Positions 51,527 to 60,635 of a DNA stretch of 64,000 bases are shown in pieces (position 1 is the first letter of the stretch; each line of letters opens with the position of its first letter). The position numbers were made by a program, and so were the translations under genes. Source of the stretch: Roseibium limicola (GTDB lineage: Bacteria; Pseudomonadota; Alphaproteobacteria; Rhizobiales; Stappiaceae). The notes beneath the pieces are model-generated. The model saw only the letters and a list, made by a program, of their open reading frames with translations. It did no database searches and was not told the DNA's origin. Location: positions 202,741 to 266,740 of the forward strand of contig NZ_JAFLNF010000008.1 of the NCBI RefSeq assembly GCF_017313085.1, in the 5' to 3' direction.

Positions 51527-52450
51527 ATGCAACCGACGTTAGATGCCATCATATCCAGATTGCGCATGAAGCATTTCCGCCTTCTCGTTGCCATCGATGA
51601 GGAAAAATCCCTCCTCAAAGCCGCTGATGCAATATCCATCACGCAGCCAGGTGCGTCCAAGCTTCTTCGAGATATCGAGACCGCATTCGGGGAAATTCTT
51701 TTCGATCGATCCCCCCATGGCCTCATCGCAAACGAAAGCGGACTTTGCGCAATCAGATATGCTCAGCTTATCCTGAACGACCTCACGCACCTGCGTGATG
51801 AGTTGGTCAACATCAAGAATGATTATAAGGGTTTTTTGTCAGTCGGCATGACAATGGGCGCGACGCCTCTCATGTGCGACGGCCTCCTGCAACTGTTGGA
51901 AAGTCAGCCAGGCAGCAAGTTCCAGATCCTGGAAGGGACAAGCTTTCAACTGTTGAAGTGGCTGGAAGAAGGACGGATCGAACTTGCCATCTGTCGAACA
52001 AATGTCAGCCCGCGACCCGAAACTTATGCGACTTCGCCGCTCGGACAAGAAGAGATCATCGTGATCTCGAATACCGGCCACAAGTTGGCCAGCAAAACGG
52101 CAATCCCGCTGTCCGATCTCATCCCGGATCGCTGGATCGTCTTTGCGCCAGGGACGCCCATGCGCTCATTTCTTGAGAGGGTTTTTCGCGCGACTGGAGA
52201 AGGTCTGCCTGACCATATCATCGAAACCACATCACTGCTCGTGATAACGCAATTTCTCAGCAGTGATCCCCGCTGCTGTGCCATCATTCCGAAGTCCGTC
52301 GCCCGTACGGTTTTGAATGACACGAACATCTGCGAGCTGGACGTCGCTATGGAACGCCTCGATCTTCCAAATCTCGTGGTACAATTGGCAGGTCGGCAAT
52401 TATCGAAATCTGCGCAAGCGCTTAAGCAATACCTGATCAAGAATAGCTAA
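51527..52450 (+). CDS. LysR family transcriptional regulator (GbpR-like branch)
   Basis: 307 residues. RLRMKHFRLLVAIDEEKSLL and ITQPGASKLLRDIETAFG are the HTH pattern of the GbpR-type LysR proteins that control sugar and sugar-acid uptake in rhizobia and agrobacteria. ATG 51527 with GAGAG upstream. Divergent from the Fe-ADH/ALDH/SDR operon, so probably its regulator. Confidence 0.9.
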   Translation: MQPTLDAIISRLRMKHFRLLVAIDEEKSLLKAADAISITQPGASKLLRDIETAFGEILFDRSPHGLIANESGLCAIRYAQLILNDLTHLRDELVNIKNDYKGFLSVGMTMGATPLMCDGLLQLLESQPGSKFQILEGTSFQLLKWLEEGRIELAICRTNVSPRPETYATSPLGQEEIIVISNTGHKLASKTAIPLSDLIPDRWIVFAPGTPMRSFLERVFRATGEGLPDHIIETTSLLVITQFLSSDPRCCAIIPKSVARTVLNDTNICELDVAMERLDLPNLVVQLAGRQLSKSAQALKQYLIKNS

Positions 52451-52628
52451 CAGTCATTTCCGGTTCGCCCCCTGCGGGATTGCCATCGACACCCCCCGAA
52501 GGGGTTTATCACAGCTATGACCATTCCCTCTTCTTCGAAAGCCTCAAGTCCAGCGCCGCTCAACGCATGCAATCCCAGCAGTCTGGCCGCACTGCCAAGT
52601 AATGATTTGCTGGGTTTTAGAACGCCAT

Positions 52629-52660
52629 AAAGCCCGCCGGATTTCTCCAGGCGGGCTTTT
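52629..52660. terminator. Bidirectional rho-independent terminator
   Basis: AAAGCCCGCC-GGATTTCTCCA-GGCGGGCTTT, a perfect 10-bp stem with T-runs on both sides, lies between the convergent LysR gene and the Ugp-like operon. The loop GGATTTCTCC is shared with the terminator at 63884-63919. A second, smaller hairpin (CCCC-GAA-GGGGTTT, about 52494-52507) follows the LysR gene. The rest of 52451-52747 shows no gene. Confidence 0.8.
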
Positions 52661-52747
52661 GAATGACGCCAAGACGTTAAACTGACGCGTTGCCGCAGCA
52701 ATCAAACTGGCGCCATTCGTCATTCAAATTCCTCACCCGGAAGCCAT

Positions 52748-53566
52748 TTATTTTTGGAACAAGTCAGGCGCCATCACCAGGTGGCGATCGATATAGTTTT
52801 CCATATGGACCACCGTCGCCTTCTCATCACTGAGAACAACAGCGAGCTGACCCGGCCCTTCGCGGCGCGGCACGACTTCGGTTCCATGAGTGGGTGTCGG
52901 TTTCCCGAGCCGGGGCTCGATGTTGTAGTGACCTCCGGCGATTGTACAGAAGGGAACACCCATCATGCTTCCTGAAACGCTCATGTGGACATGGCCACCA
53001 ATGACATGACGCAGAGAACCGCAAGAGCGGGCAATTTCGGCAAACGCTTCGCCGTTTTCCAGGATGATGCTGTCTGTCGGCACCCCAAATGGTGTGAGGT
53101 TGTGGTGCATAATGATGATGACGGGCCGACCTTCTGCTGCCTCCAGTGACTGCTTCAGCCACTGCAGCTGAGCCTCTTGGAGCCGGCCTCCGGGTTGGCC
53201 AGGCACCGAGGTATCCAGCACGATGACCCTGTGACCGTTCGTGTCTATGACGCTATCGATCTTGCCGGTCTGCTGGTTGACCCGTTCGGCCCCAAACTGC
53301 GCGACGAAGCGATCTGAATTGTCATGGTTGCCGAGGGTCAGCACTGGTGACACAAGGAATCGGCTAATTGTTTCCTGAAGCCGCAAGTAGGCGGCAGTCT
53401 CACCATGGTCGGCAAGGTCTCCGGCGAGCACGATCAGGTCCGCATCGGCATGGCGGCTGTTGACGAAGTCGATGCCAGTTTCAAGCCTCTCGGTGGTGTC
53501 GAGGCCATGAGACAAGGCTCCAGCAGGCACAATGTGCAGGTCGGAAAGCACAACTATCTTGATCAT
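52748..53566 (-). CDS. Metallophosphoesterase, GpdQ/CpdA-like phosphodiesterase
   Basis: 272 residues, calcineurin-like. All five metal motifs are present: SDLHIVP, LAGDLADHG, LTLGNHDNS, IIMHHNL and GGHVHMS. This is the class III cyclic nucleotide/glycerophosphodiester phosphodiesterase pattern. No signal peptide, so cytoplasmic. It is the last gene of the Ugp-like ABC operon (51 bp after the permease), suggesting that it hydrolyses an imported phosphodiester. Confidence 0.87.
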   Translation of the reverse strand: MIKIVVLSDLHIVPAGALSHGLDTTERLETGIDFVNSRHADADLIVLAGDLADHGETAAYLRLQETISRFLVSPVLTLGNHDNSDRFVAQFGAERVNQQTGKIDSVIDTNGHRVIVLDTSVPGQPGGRLQEAQLQWLKQSLEAAEGRPVIIIMHHNLTPFGVPTDSIILENGEAFAEIARSCGSLRHVIGGHVHMSVSGSMMGVPFCTIAGGHYNIEPRLGKPTPTHGTEVVPRREGPGQLAVVLSDEKATVVHMENYIDRHLVMAPDLFQK

Positions 53567-53617
53567 TCAGGTCTAGCTTCTTTTGTCTGAGATGGAAGAT
53601 TTAGGGCAGGCGCCGAC

Positions 53618-54502
53618 CTACCCCTTCACACCGGTCATCGTGATGCTGCGGATGAAGAGACGGCGGGCGAAAAGAAAGATGATGACCATCGGCAGCGTCA
53701 CGACCGTTGCCGACGCAAAAGTGCGGCCGTAGTCGTTGTCGAAGTCCGATTGGTACTGCAGCATCGAAAGGGCTGCGGTCATCTTGTTCTGGCTCTGCAC
53801 AACGATGAGCGGCCAATAGAGGTCATTCCAGTGCGCCACCACGGAGAACACCGAGAAGGCGGCAAGCGCCGGAACCGCAGCAGGCAAGATCAGGCGCAGG
53901 ATGATCTCGATTTCACTAAATCCATCAACACGCGCCGCATCGATGATGCTGTCCGGATAGTCCCTGAAAAACTGCCTGAACAGGAAGATCGCAAAAACCG
54001 ACACGAAAAACGGAAACATCAGGGAGAAGTAGGTATCGAGCAGGCCGAATTCGACAAGGCCAAGATAGATCGGAATTGACGTCACATTGATCGGGATCGT
54101 GAGTGACGCAACGACAAACCCGAACAGGATCGATTTGCCCTTGAACTTCAACTTGGCCAAGGCATAGGCGACCGGAACGGCCGTGATCAGCTGCACGATC
54201 AGAATGCCGATACACACGATGAAGCTGTTGGCCAAAAAGGTCAGATACGGCTGTTCGAACAGGACACCGTAATAGTTGACGCCGCCCATGAACGTCTCGG
54301 GCCAAAAGCTGAACTCTGAATCATAGACTTCGTTCGCCGGTTTGAGGCTGGCCGACAGCATCCAGACAAAGGGGAACAGGACCAGCCATGCCCCCAGAAA
54401 CAGAAGGCAGGTCCCGATTGCATCAGCAAGAGATCTAGGTTTCAGAGAGACGAGAAAGCCCAGGAAACCGGGCTGCGGCTGGGACAGGGCAATGTCGCTC
54501 AT
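53618..54502 (-). CDS. ABC transporter permease (UgpE-like, CUT1)
   Basis: 294 residues, six membrane helices. The EAA loop DAARVDGFSEIEIILRLILP is canonical. Its ATG overlaps the stop of the partner permease (ATGA), which fixes the start at 54502; the open frame beyond lies inside the neighbour. CUT1-type importers take up sugars or glycerol phosphates. Confidence 0.9.
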   Translation of the reverse strand: MSDIALSQPQPGFLGFLVSLKPRSLADAIGTCLLFLGAWLVLFPFVWMLSASLKPANEVYDSEFSFWPETFMGGVNYYGVLFEQPYLTFLANSFIVCIGILIVQLITAVPVAYALAKLKFKGKSILFGFVVASLTIPINVTSIPIYLGLVEFGLLDTYFSLMFPFFVSVFAIFLFRQFFRDYPDSIIDAARVDGFSEIEIILRLILPAAVPALAAFSVFSVVAHWNDLYWPLIVVQSQNKMTAALSMLQYQSDFDNDYGRTFASATVVTLPMVIIFLFARRLFIRSITMTGVKG

Positions 54503-55398
54503 GCGTGTGTTCTCCGACGATCGCCAAGGCGTGTTTGCAGCCAGGCAACGAGAAACAGGACGGTCAGGAAGACAAGAGACAGGGCACACGCATAAGCCAT
54601 GTTGAAGTTCTCGAAGCCTTCCAGATAGGCAAGGTAGAGATACACTTCACTCGCCCTGTCCGGCCCCCCGCGCGTCAAGACGGCAACCGTGTCGAACAAC
54701 TTGAACGCTGTGACCAGCGTGTTTACGGAAACGAAAAGAGCCGTCGGTGCGAGCAGCGGCCACGTCACCTGGAAAAACCGGTCGAGCGGGTGGTCAGCCC
54801 CATCAATACTGGCCGCTTCATAGAGGTTTTTGGGAATGGCCGTCAGGCCTGCCAGAAACAGGACCATGTTGAACCCGATAACTCCCCAGACGGACACCAT
54901 GGCTATCGAGATGAGAACCACATCCCCATCACCAAGCCAGTTGACCTTTCCGAACCCCAAGCCGACCAGCAGGTTGTTGATCGCCCCCTGATTGCTGTCC
55001 AGCAACGCACGCCAGACCAGGGTCATGGCCGTAAGGGTCGACGTTACCGGCATGAAATAGAGAACCTCGAGGATGGATCGAAAACGTCTGCGGCGCTGAA
55101 TGGCGATCGCAAGAACAAGCGGCAGCACAAACGCGCCCGGGATGAAGATTGCCGCATAGATCAGAGTGTTCTGCAGGGCGGTCAGGAAATGCCTGTCGGT
55201 GAACATCTGTTTGTAGTTGTCGAGGCCGACAAAGGAAAACCCGTCATAAACCAGCGAGTAGTCCGTGAAGCTGATCATAAACACCGCCAGGATCGGCAGA
55301 ACGTAGATGAGCAGGATCAGAAAACTTGCCGGGGCAGAGAGAAAATATGCAAGACGCACTCGTGACCATTCGGGCCTGACAAGGGAGTCGCCGTTCAT
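54499..55398 (-). CDS. ABC transporter permease (UgpA-like, CUT1)
   Basis: 299 residues, six membrane helices; EAASIDGADHPLDRFFQVTWP is the EAA loop and FYFMPVTSTLTAMTLVWRALL-like residues form helix 3. Four-base overlaps on both sides (ATPase upstream, permease downstream) show translational coupling. Confidence 0.9.
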   Translation of the reverse strand: MNGDSLVRPEWSRVRLAYFLSAPASFLILLIYVLPILAVFMISFTDYSLVYDGFSFVGLDNYKQMFTDRHFLTALQNTLIYAAIFIPGAFVLPLVLAIAIQRRRRFRSILEVLYFMPVTSTLTAMTLVWRALLDSNQGAINNLLVGLGFGKVNWLGDGDVVLISIAMVSVWGVIGFNMVLFLAGLTAIPKNLYEAASIDGADHPLDRFFQVTWPLLAPTALFVSVNTLVTAFKLFDTVAVLTRGGPDRASEVYLYLAYLEGFENFNMAYACALSLVFLTVLFLVAWLQTRLGDRRRTHA

Positions 55399-56582
55399 TG
55401 CGCCGCCTCCCGCATGGCCATCGAGAAGCGGGCGTCGCGCAACCGTTCCCCTTGCGCATCGAAATACAAGAGATCGCTGCAGTCGAAACCGACAAAAAGC
55501 TCCTCTTGCGTATCGAGCACGGCACGTTGGCCAATGGCCTGTGACACCCGCAAACGGAACGGGGTATCCTGTACGCCGGCCAGGGTTCCGTGCAGAAGCA
55601 CCTCGTGCCCCAGGTCCTCACTCAGATGGCGATTGTAGGCCAGCTTGAAATCGGTCGAGACGTCCTGAGACCCGACCAAACGGGCCGCTTCGGGGCGCAG
55701 GCCGATCTGCACACAGGACGATAGGTTAAAGGCAAGACCTGGGTGCACCACCGTGCCGACCCGCAGGTCTTCAGCCCCAACGCTCACCGGCAGAATGTTG
55801 ATTTCCGGCGAACCAATGAACCTGGCGACCGAAACCGAGTTTGGATCTGCATAAAGCGTGCTGGGGGTCGCCAGCTGCAGAAGTTCGCCTTTCTGCAGCA
55901 GCGCCACGCGATGCGACATGGTCATGGCTTCCGTCTGATCATGTGTCACATAGACGAAGGTGTAGCCGGTGCTCTGGTGAAGCTCGGTGATTTCCTTACG
56001 CACCTCGACACGCAACTTGGCATCCAGATTGGAGAGGGGCTCGTCCATCAGGAACAGTTTCGGATGGCGCACAAGTGCGCGGCCAAGCGCAACACGCTGG
56101 CGCTGACCGCCAGACAGCTCTGCCGGGCGCCGGTTCAGCAGATGTTCAATCCGCAGCTGCCGGGCCACGGCCTCCACCTCGCTGGCGATGACCGGCTTGA
56201 TGGAACGGGCTCGAGGGCTGACCAGGTTGACCAAAGGCAAGCGCGCATGGAGCGGCAGTCGTGCCATGATCAGTGGCATTGCGATATTCTGCGCGACGCT
56301 CATGTGCGGATAGAGTGCGTAGTCCTGAAAGACCATGGAGATGTTGCGGTCTTTTGGCGATGCGGTGTTCACCACCTCACCAGCGATCAAGACCTCACCG
56401 CTGTCAGGGGCCTCAAGACCTGAGATGATCCGCAGCAATGTGGATTTTCCGCAACCGGATTCACCCACCAGCGACAGAAATTCGCCATCTGCGATCTCGA
56501 GGGAGAGTCCCTTCAGGACGTCGGTACTTCCGAATGACTTTCGGATGTTTCGGAGTTCAAGACCGGCCACACTATGCCTCAT
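55395..56582 (-). CDS. ABC transporter ATP-binding protein (UgpC/MalK-like)
   Basis: 395 residues with a C-terminal TOBE regulatory domain (about 260-380). Walker A GESGCGKST, signature LSGGQRQRVALGRAL, Walker B LFLMDEPLSNLD, H-loop VTHDQTEA. The helical region contains an atypical insert with LVSPRARSIKPVIASEVE. ATG 56582 is used; a GTG at 56570 preceded by GAGG is possible. It follows the binding-protein gene across a hairpin. Confidence 0.88.
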   Translation of the reverse strand: MRHSVAGLELRNIRKSFGSTDVLKGLSLEIADGEFLSLVGESGCGKSTLLRIISGLEAPDSGEVLIAGEVVNTASPKDRNISMVFQDYALYPHMSVAQNIAMPLIMARLPLHARLPLVNLVSPRARSIKPVIASEVEAVARQLRIEHLLNRRPAELSGGQRQRVALGRALVRHPKLFLMDEPLSNLDAKLRVEVRKEITELHQSTGYTFVYVTHDQTEAMTMSHRVALLQKGELLQLATPSTLYADPNSVSVARFIGSPEINILPVSVGAEDLRVGTVVHPGLAFNLSSCVQIGLRPEAARLVGSQDVSTDFKLAYNRHLSEDLGHEVLLHGTLAGVQDTPFRLRVSQAIGQRAVLDTQEELFVGFDCSDLLYFDAQGERLRDARFSMAMREAAQ

Positions 56583-56601
56583 GAGCTGGAACAAGAAGGA
56601 A

Positions 56602-56625
56602 GCAGGCGGAAGACATCCCGCCTGC
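56602..56625 (-). other. Intercistronic hairpin between binding-protein and ATPase genes
   Basis: GCAGGCGG and CCGCCTGC form a perfect 8-bp stem with an 8-nt loop, 20 bp after the binding-protein stop. Likely stabilises the upstream message or attenuates downstream expression. Confidence 0.65.
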
Positions 56626-56645
56626 CCGTCTTTTGAAGGAAGTGG

Positions 56646-57920
56646 TTATCGCTTGGAGAGTTTCTCGGCGATCTGCTTGAGTTGAGCAGCGCCATCGTCC
56701 GGCGAGGTCTCGCCTTCCATCACAGACTTGATTACAGAGCGCTGTTCGCTCCAGATCTTCTGGTTCTGCGTTCCCGGGTAGCCGTACCAGGGACCGGCGC
56801 GGTCGTACTGCTTGATCGGGGTCGCGTAGTACGGGTTCTCGGCGTAGAACTTGCCGAGATACTCGTCATCCAGCGTCCGTCGGTTGGTCGGCAGATATCC
56901 TGTGATCCGGGCTGCAACCTCCTGACCGCGCGGACCGGTCACGAACTTGATGTATTCCCACGCAGCTGCGACTTTCTCTTCATCCTGGGTGGTGATGATC
57001 GCGGCGTTGCCACCGGTCGGCAGGGTGCCATCTGCATCATTCCAGACCGTGAAGGTCGTCGAACGCAGATCGAAGGCGTTGCCGACGCGTTCCTGCATGT
57101 CACGAGCGCCAGCCGGGGAAAGACCCCAGATACCCATCTTGCCTTCGGTAAAAGACGTGAACTGGGTGCTGCTGTCCTGGTCGGTCAGTGCGCCACCTTC
57201 GGTGACGAGACGACGTGCCAGTTCCATGGCTTTCAGGGAGTGTCCGTTCTCATCGAAGACGACCTTGGAGCCATCTTCGGACACCATCGCCCCGCCCTGC
57301 ATTTCGATCAGGGTCTGGAATCCCCAGTCGTCGCCATTGATCATCCACATGAACATTGGTGTGATGTCGTCACCAAGAGCGGCGATCTTTTTCGTTGCAT
57401 CGAAAAGACCATCCCAATCCTGGGGGAAAGCGTCCGGGTTCAGGCCAGCCTGACGGAACAGGTCGGCGTTGTAATACCACTGGATGACAGAGGCGTTGAA
57501 CGGCATGCCGTACTGAACACCATCGACACGACCCAGATTGATCATGCCAGGGGTGTAGTTCAGCTCTTTCCAGCCTTCGCCCTCAGCTTCGATCAACGAC
57601 TTGAGATCGACGATCTGACCGCGCTTGGCCATCGCACGCGCAAGGGCAGGAAGCTGATTGTAAGCCTCGAATGCGCAATCCGGCAGGGTGTCGGTGGCAG
57701 ACGCACGCATCATTTTCAGGTGCGTATCTGCGTAGTCCTTGGAGGGAGCTGCATATTTGACTTCGATCTCGTCCTGCATCTCGTTGAACTCTTTCATCAG
57801 CGGCTCATGCTGACGGGTCAGGTGACCAGAGTTTGTAAGGCAGGTGATCACGGTCTTCGCTTCAGCAGCAACAACGCTGACGCTAACCATAAGCATGGCA
57901 AGGGAGAGTTTCTTAAGCAT
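56646..57920 (-). CDS. ABC transporter substrate-binding protein (UgpB-like)
   Basis: 424 residues, SBP_bac_1 family. Signal peptide MLKKLSLAMLMVSVSVVAAEA; GIWGLSPAGARDMQER and TGYLPTNRRTLDDEYL are typical of glycerol-3-phosphate-type binding proteins. First gene of the operon; a Pho-box-like site lies about 115 bp upstream. The ligand is probably a glycerophosphodiester or related organophosphate; sugars remain an alternative. Confidence 0.87.
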   Translation of the reverse strand: MLKKLSLAMLMVSVSVVAAEAKTVITCLTNSGHLTRQHEPLMKEFNEMQDEIEVKYAAPSKDYADTHLKMMRASATDTLPDCAFEAYNQLPALARAMAKRGQIVDLKSLIEAEGEGWKELNYTPGMINLGRVDGVQYGMPFNASVIQWYYNADLFRQAGLNPDAFPQDWDGLFDATKKIAALGDDITPMFMWMINGDDWGFQTLIEMQGGAMVSEDGSKVVFDENGHSLKAMELARRLVTEGGALTDQDSSTQFTSFTEGKMGIWGLSPAGARDMQERVGNAFDLRSTTFTVWNDADGTLPTGGNAAIITTQDEEKVAAAWEYIKFVTGPRGQEVAARITGYLPTNRRTLDDEYLGKFYAENPYYATPIKQYDRAGPWYGYPGTQNQKIWSEQRSVIKSVMEGETSPDDGAAQLKQIAEKLSKR

Positions 57921-58035
57921 GTCTTAAAACCTCGTTTCGACACTCGATTGACAACGCGATGGTGGGGACGCGCGCTTTGTCATCATCAGAGGCGCCGCGT
58001 TGCCGCGAGCACAAAGAGGCAAAAATCAAGCTTGA

Positions 58036-58053
58036 GTGACACACCGGTGACAG
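58036..58053 (-). promoter_or_regulatory. Pho box upstream of the Ugp-like operon
   Basis: On the minus strand CTGTCAC-CGGT-GTGTCAC gives two 7-bp direct repeats at 11-bp spacing, close to the PhoB-binding consensus CTGTCAT-N4-CTGTCAT. It lies 116 bp upstream of the binding-protein ATG, a usual distance, and predicts induction under phosphate limitation. Confidence 0.6.
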
Positions 58054-58113
58054 CCCTGCTCAAGGACCCGAAGTTTCATCAAACCTTTGCACCAAGTAGG
58101 GGATTTGGTGAAT

Positions 58114-58818
58114 TTAGATATCCAGTCTGATCCGATCGCCCCGGACAACTGCTTCCGTAACCTCGAGTGGGTTCTGATCAACATCCACGTTGAGGCCTAG
58201 CAGGACGAACAGTGGTTGCTGGCGCGGAATGTCGAGGAGGTCGGTTTCCCGTTCGCTTGGCATCCGGACACGAACCATCGTCTTCATGCGAAAATAGTCG
58301 TCAATTCCGATCGCTGCATAGGCATCGGCTATCTCACCTGTCTCCTGGACGCGCTGTAAGATATCGACCGTGACCGTGGGGTGGATAAAATGGTGACCCA
58401 AAGCGATGGGCTCCCCGTCGGCGGTCAACAGAAACTCAATGAAATGCACTTTCTCGCGGAAGGACACGCCCAGGAGATTGGCGACATCAACAGGAGGCTG
58501 TCGCTTTGCCAATGTCTTGAGAACGGAGATCTTCATATCCGCTCCCGACTCCTGAAGGCTTTTATGGATACGCGTGCGGTTGGTGATGGCGTAAGGCCAC
58601 TCTCGCCCCCGGACGAAAGCTCCGCTTCCCTGCCAACACGTGATGAACTTCCGTTCTTCCAGTATTTCCAGTGATTTACGCACCACGTGACGCGAAACAC
58701 CATATTCCTTCATCAAGGCTGCCTGAGACGGAAGCCTTGCACCAGCTCGCAGTCCATCTCTTTCTATCACCTCCGCCAACAGCCGCGCCAAATGCCTTGC
58801 ATCCATTGGGGTGCCCAC
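58114..58818 (-). CDS. GntR family regulator with UTRA domain (PhnF/HutC-like)
   Basis: 234 residues. N-terminal winged helix: RLPSQAALMKEYGVSRHVVR and KSLEILEERKF; C-terminal UTRA ligand-binding domain from about residue 80 (KVHFIEFLLTADGEPIALGHHF). GTG 58818 has AGGA five bases upstream; ATG 58806 is an alternative. It is upstream of the Ugp-like operon on the same strand, with the Pho-like site between them, and would sense an operon-related metabolite, perhaps a phosphonate or organophosphate. Confidence 0.85.
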   Translation of the reverse strand: MGTPMDARHLARLLAEVIERDGLRAGARLPSQAALMKEYGVSRHVVRKSLEILEERKFITCWQGSGAFVRGREWPYAITNRTRIHKSLQESGADMKISVLKTLAKRQPPVDVANLLGVSFREKVHFIEFLLTADGEPIALGHHFIHPTVTVDILQRVQETGEIADAYAAIGIDDYFRMKTMVRVRMPSERETDLLDIPRQQPLFVLLGLNVDVDQNPLEVTEAVVRGDRIRLDI

Positions 58819-58931
58819 TTATTTCCTACCCAGACAGTTGTCCCCAAAAGCCATCGCTCGGCGCTCCTTGATCCGCCCGAGACGCCTCGTCAGCTGGTGT
58901 GAGGGCGAGCGCGCGGGCATGCGTTTCAGGC

Positions 58932-60635
58932 TTAACTCAAACCGGCGACACTGCCCCGCGTCAGCCAGCGAAGCAGCGAGATCAACGCCAACGGGATGAG
59001 CGTCGTGATCAGCACCGCACAAAAGGCCATGGCCATGCCCAGCCCCGCCGAGCCCTGGTCGAACTGCTGCCAGATATAGACCGCGATGGTCTGGAACCCG
59101 ACTGGGGCGACCAGAAGCGATGCGACCAGCTCCCGCGAGGCAACCGCAAACACCAGGATCATCGCCGTCACCATGCTCGGCAGGATCAGCGGAAAGACAA
59201 TGCGAGTGAAGGCCCTCAGCGGCCCAGCTCCGCTGACACGCGCAGCAGACTCCAGATTGTCACCCAATTGGTGCAGCGATGCGGTGGCATAGCGCACCGG
59301 CTGTGGCAACAGAATGCAGACATAGGCCAGCAGCAGAATGAAGGGTGTATTGTAGGGCGTGATCGGCAGCCAGGGCTGGTTCCACGCGAGAATGATACCC
59401 ACTCCGACAACAACGCCAGGCAGCGAATTCGGCGTGATCGACAAGGCATCCAGCACGATGCGGAAGCGGCCACGCCCCTTCACCACCGAGTAAGCGGTGA
59501 TCGCACCGAGAAGTCCGGCCAACAGCGCTGTTGTGGTGCCCAGCATCAGTGAATTGCCAAGTGCGATCAAACCGTCACTGCCGGCACCCAGCAGTTCACG
59601 AAAATTGTCGAGCCCCATGTTTGATGGCTTCAGACCGCCAGAAATCGTACGCGACAACGCGGTGGCAAGAATGGCCAGAATAGGCAGGCCTGTGGCCAAC
59701 AACGCCACAAAGGCGAAAAGCAGCGTTGCGGGCACAGCCCAGACACCGAGGCTCCGCTTGTCGGATGCCTGCGGCTTCCCGCCCACAATACGGTAATCCC
59801 GCCGGTTCAGCAGCCAGCGCTGTACCATGAAGGCAACCAGCGCCATGCCGACAAGAACAAGCGACAACGTCGCCGAGCCGGGAAGATCGATCGGCCACTC
59901 GGAAATCCGGTTTTCAATCCCGGTGACCAGTACCTCAAACCCGATGCGGCGGCCAAGGGCTGCGGGCGTGCCATATTCCTCGATCGACATGGCGAAGACC
60001 AAAAGAAGGCTCGCCGCGAGACCAGGCATGGCGAGCGGAAACGTGATGCGCCAGAAAGACCGCCACTGTCCTGCACCGAACACCCGGCCAACATCAGAAT
60101 AGCGCGCACCAATGGTCTCAAAAGTGCGTGAGAGGACAAAATACACGACGGAAAATGTATTGAGCCCCATGATGAGCATAATTCCGGACACCGAAAACAG
60201 CAGGGAGGCCATGTTGAAACCGGTCACCTGCTCCAGATATCCGCGCGGTTGCAGCGTCATGATCCAGCCGAGCGCCGCAATATACGGCGGAATCATGAAG
60301 GGTATCAGAAGCAAGCCGTCCCAGATCAATGCGCCGGGCACCCGATACAATGCCCGCAGTGCAGCCAGAGGCACTGCAAAGACGGCTGCACAGATTACAG
60401 TCCCAACCCCGAGGAGCAAGGTGTTGCCTGCCATGCCGAAAAGCGCCGGGTCTGACAGCGTCTTGAAAAACAGAGAAAAGGGAGCGGCAAAAGAGCCACT
60501 CCCGAACTCAGGAAAGATCGCCTGAACAACAATGAACAGACAGGGGATCGCAACGACAATCAGCAGTCCGAGGGTGGCAATCCATTTGAGAAGGACGCTT
60601 CCCTCAGCGCCTGTGGTCACCGATCCCCCAGCCAT
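58932..60635 (-). CDS. ABC transporter permease, fused two-domain (Fe3+/2-aminoethylphosphonate type)
   Basis: 567 residues, two BPD_transp_1 domains in one chain with about 12 membrane helices. EAA-type loops: FGAGQWRSFWRITFPLAMPG in the first half and VSGAGPLRAFTRIVFPLILP in the second. FbpB/AfuB and 2-aminoethylphosphonate permeases share this layout. Its ATG shares one base with the TAA of the binding-protein gene (TAATG). It is last in the operon. Confidence 0.9.
   Translation of the reverse strand: MAGGSVTTGAEGSVLLKWIATLGLLIVVAIPCLFIVVQAIFPEFGSGSFAAPFSLFFKTLSDPALFGMAGNTLLLGVGTVICAAVFAVPLAALRALYRVPGALIWDGLLLIPFMIPPYIAALGWIMTLQPRGYLEQVTGFNMASLLFSVSGIMLIMGLNTFSVVYFVLSRTFETIGARYSDVGRVFGAGQWRSFWRITFPLAMPGLAASLLLVFAMSIEEYGTPAALGRRIGFEVLVTGIENRISEWPIDLPGSATLSLVLVGMALVAFMVQRWLLNRRDYRIVGGKPQASDKRSLGVWAVPATLLFAFVALLATGLPILAILATALSRTISGGLKPSNMGLDNFRELLGAGSDGLIALGNSLMLGTTTALLAGLLGAITAYSVVKGRGRFRIVLDALSITPNSLPGVVVGVGIILAWNQPWLPITPYNTPFILLLAYVCILLPQPVRYATASLHQLGDNLESAARVSGAGPLRAFTRIVFPLILPSMVTAMILVFAVASRELVASLLVAPVGFQTIAVYIWQQFDQGSAGLGMAMAFCAVLITTLIPLALISLLRWLTRGSVAGLS

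Noticed and set aside
56682..58130. 482-codon frame antisense to the Ugp-like binding-protein gene
   Set aside because: Opposite a gene with signal peptide and binding-protein motifs; it also runs through the promoter region.
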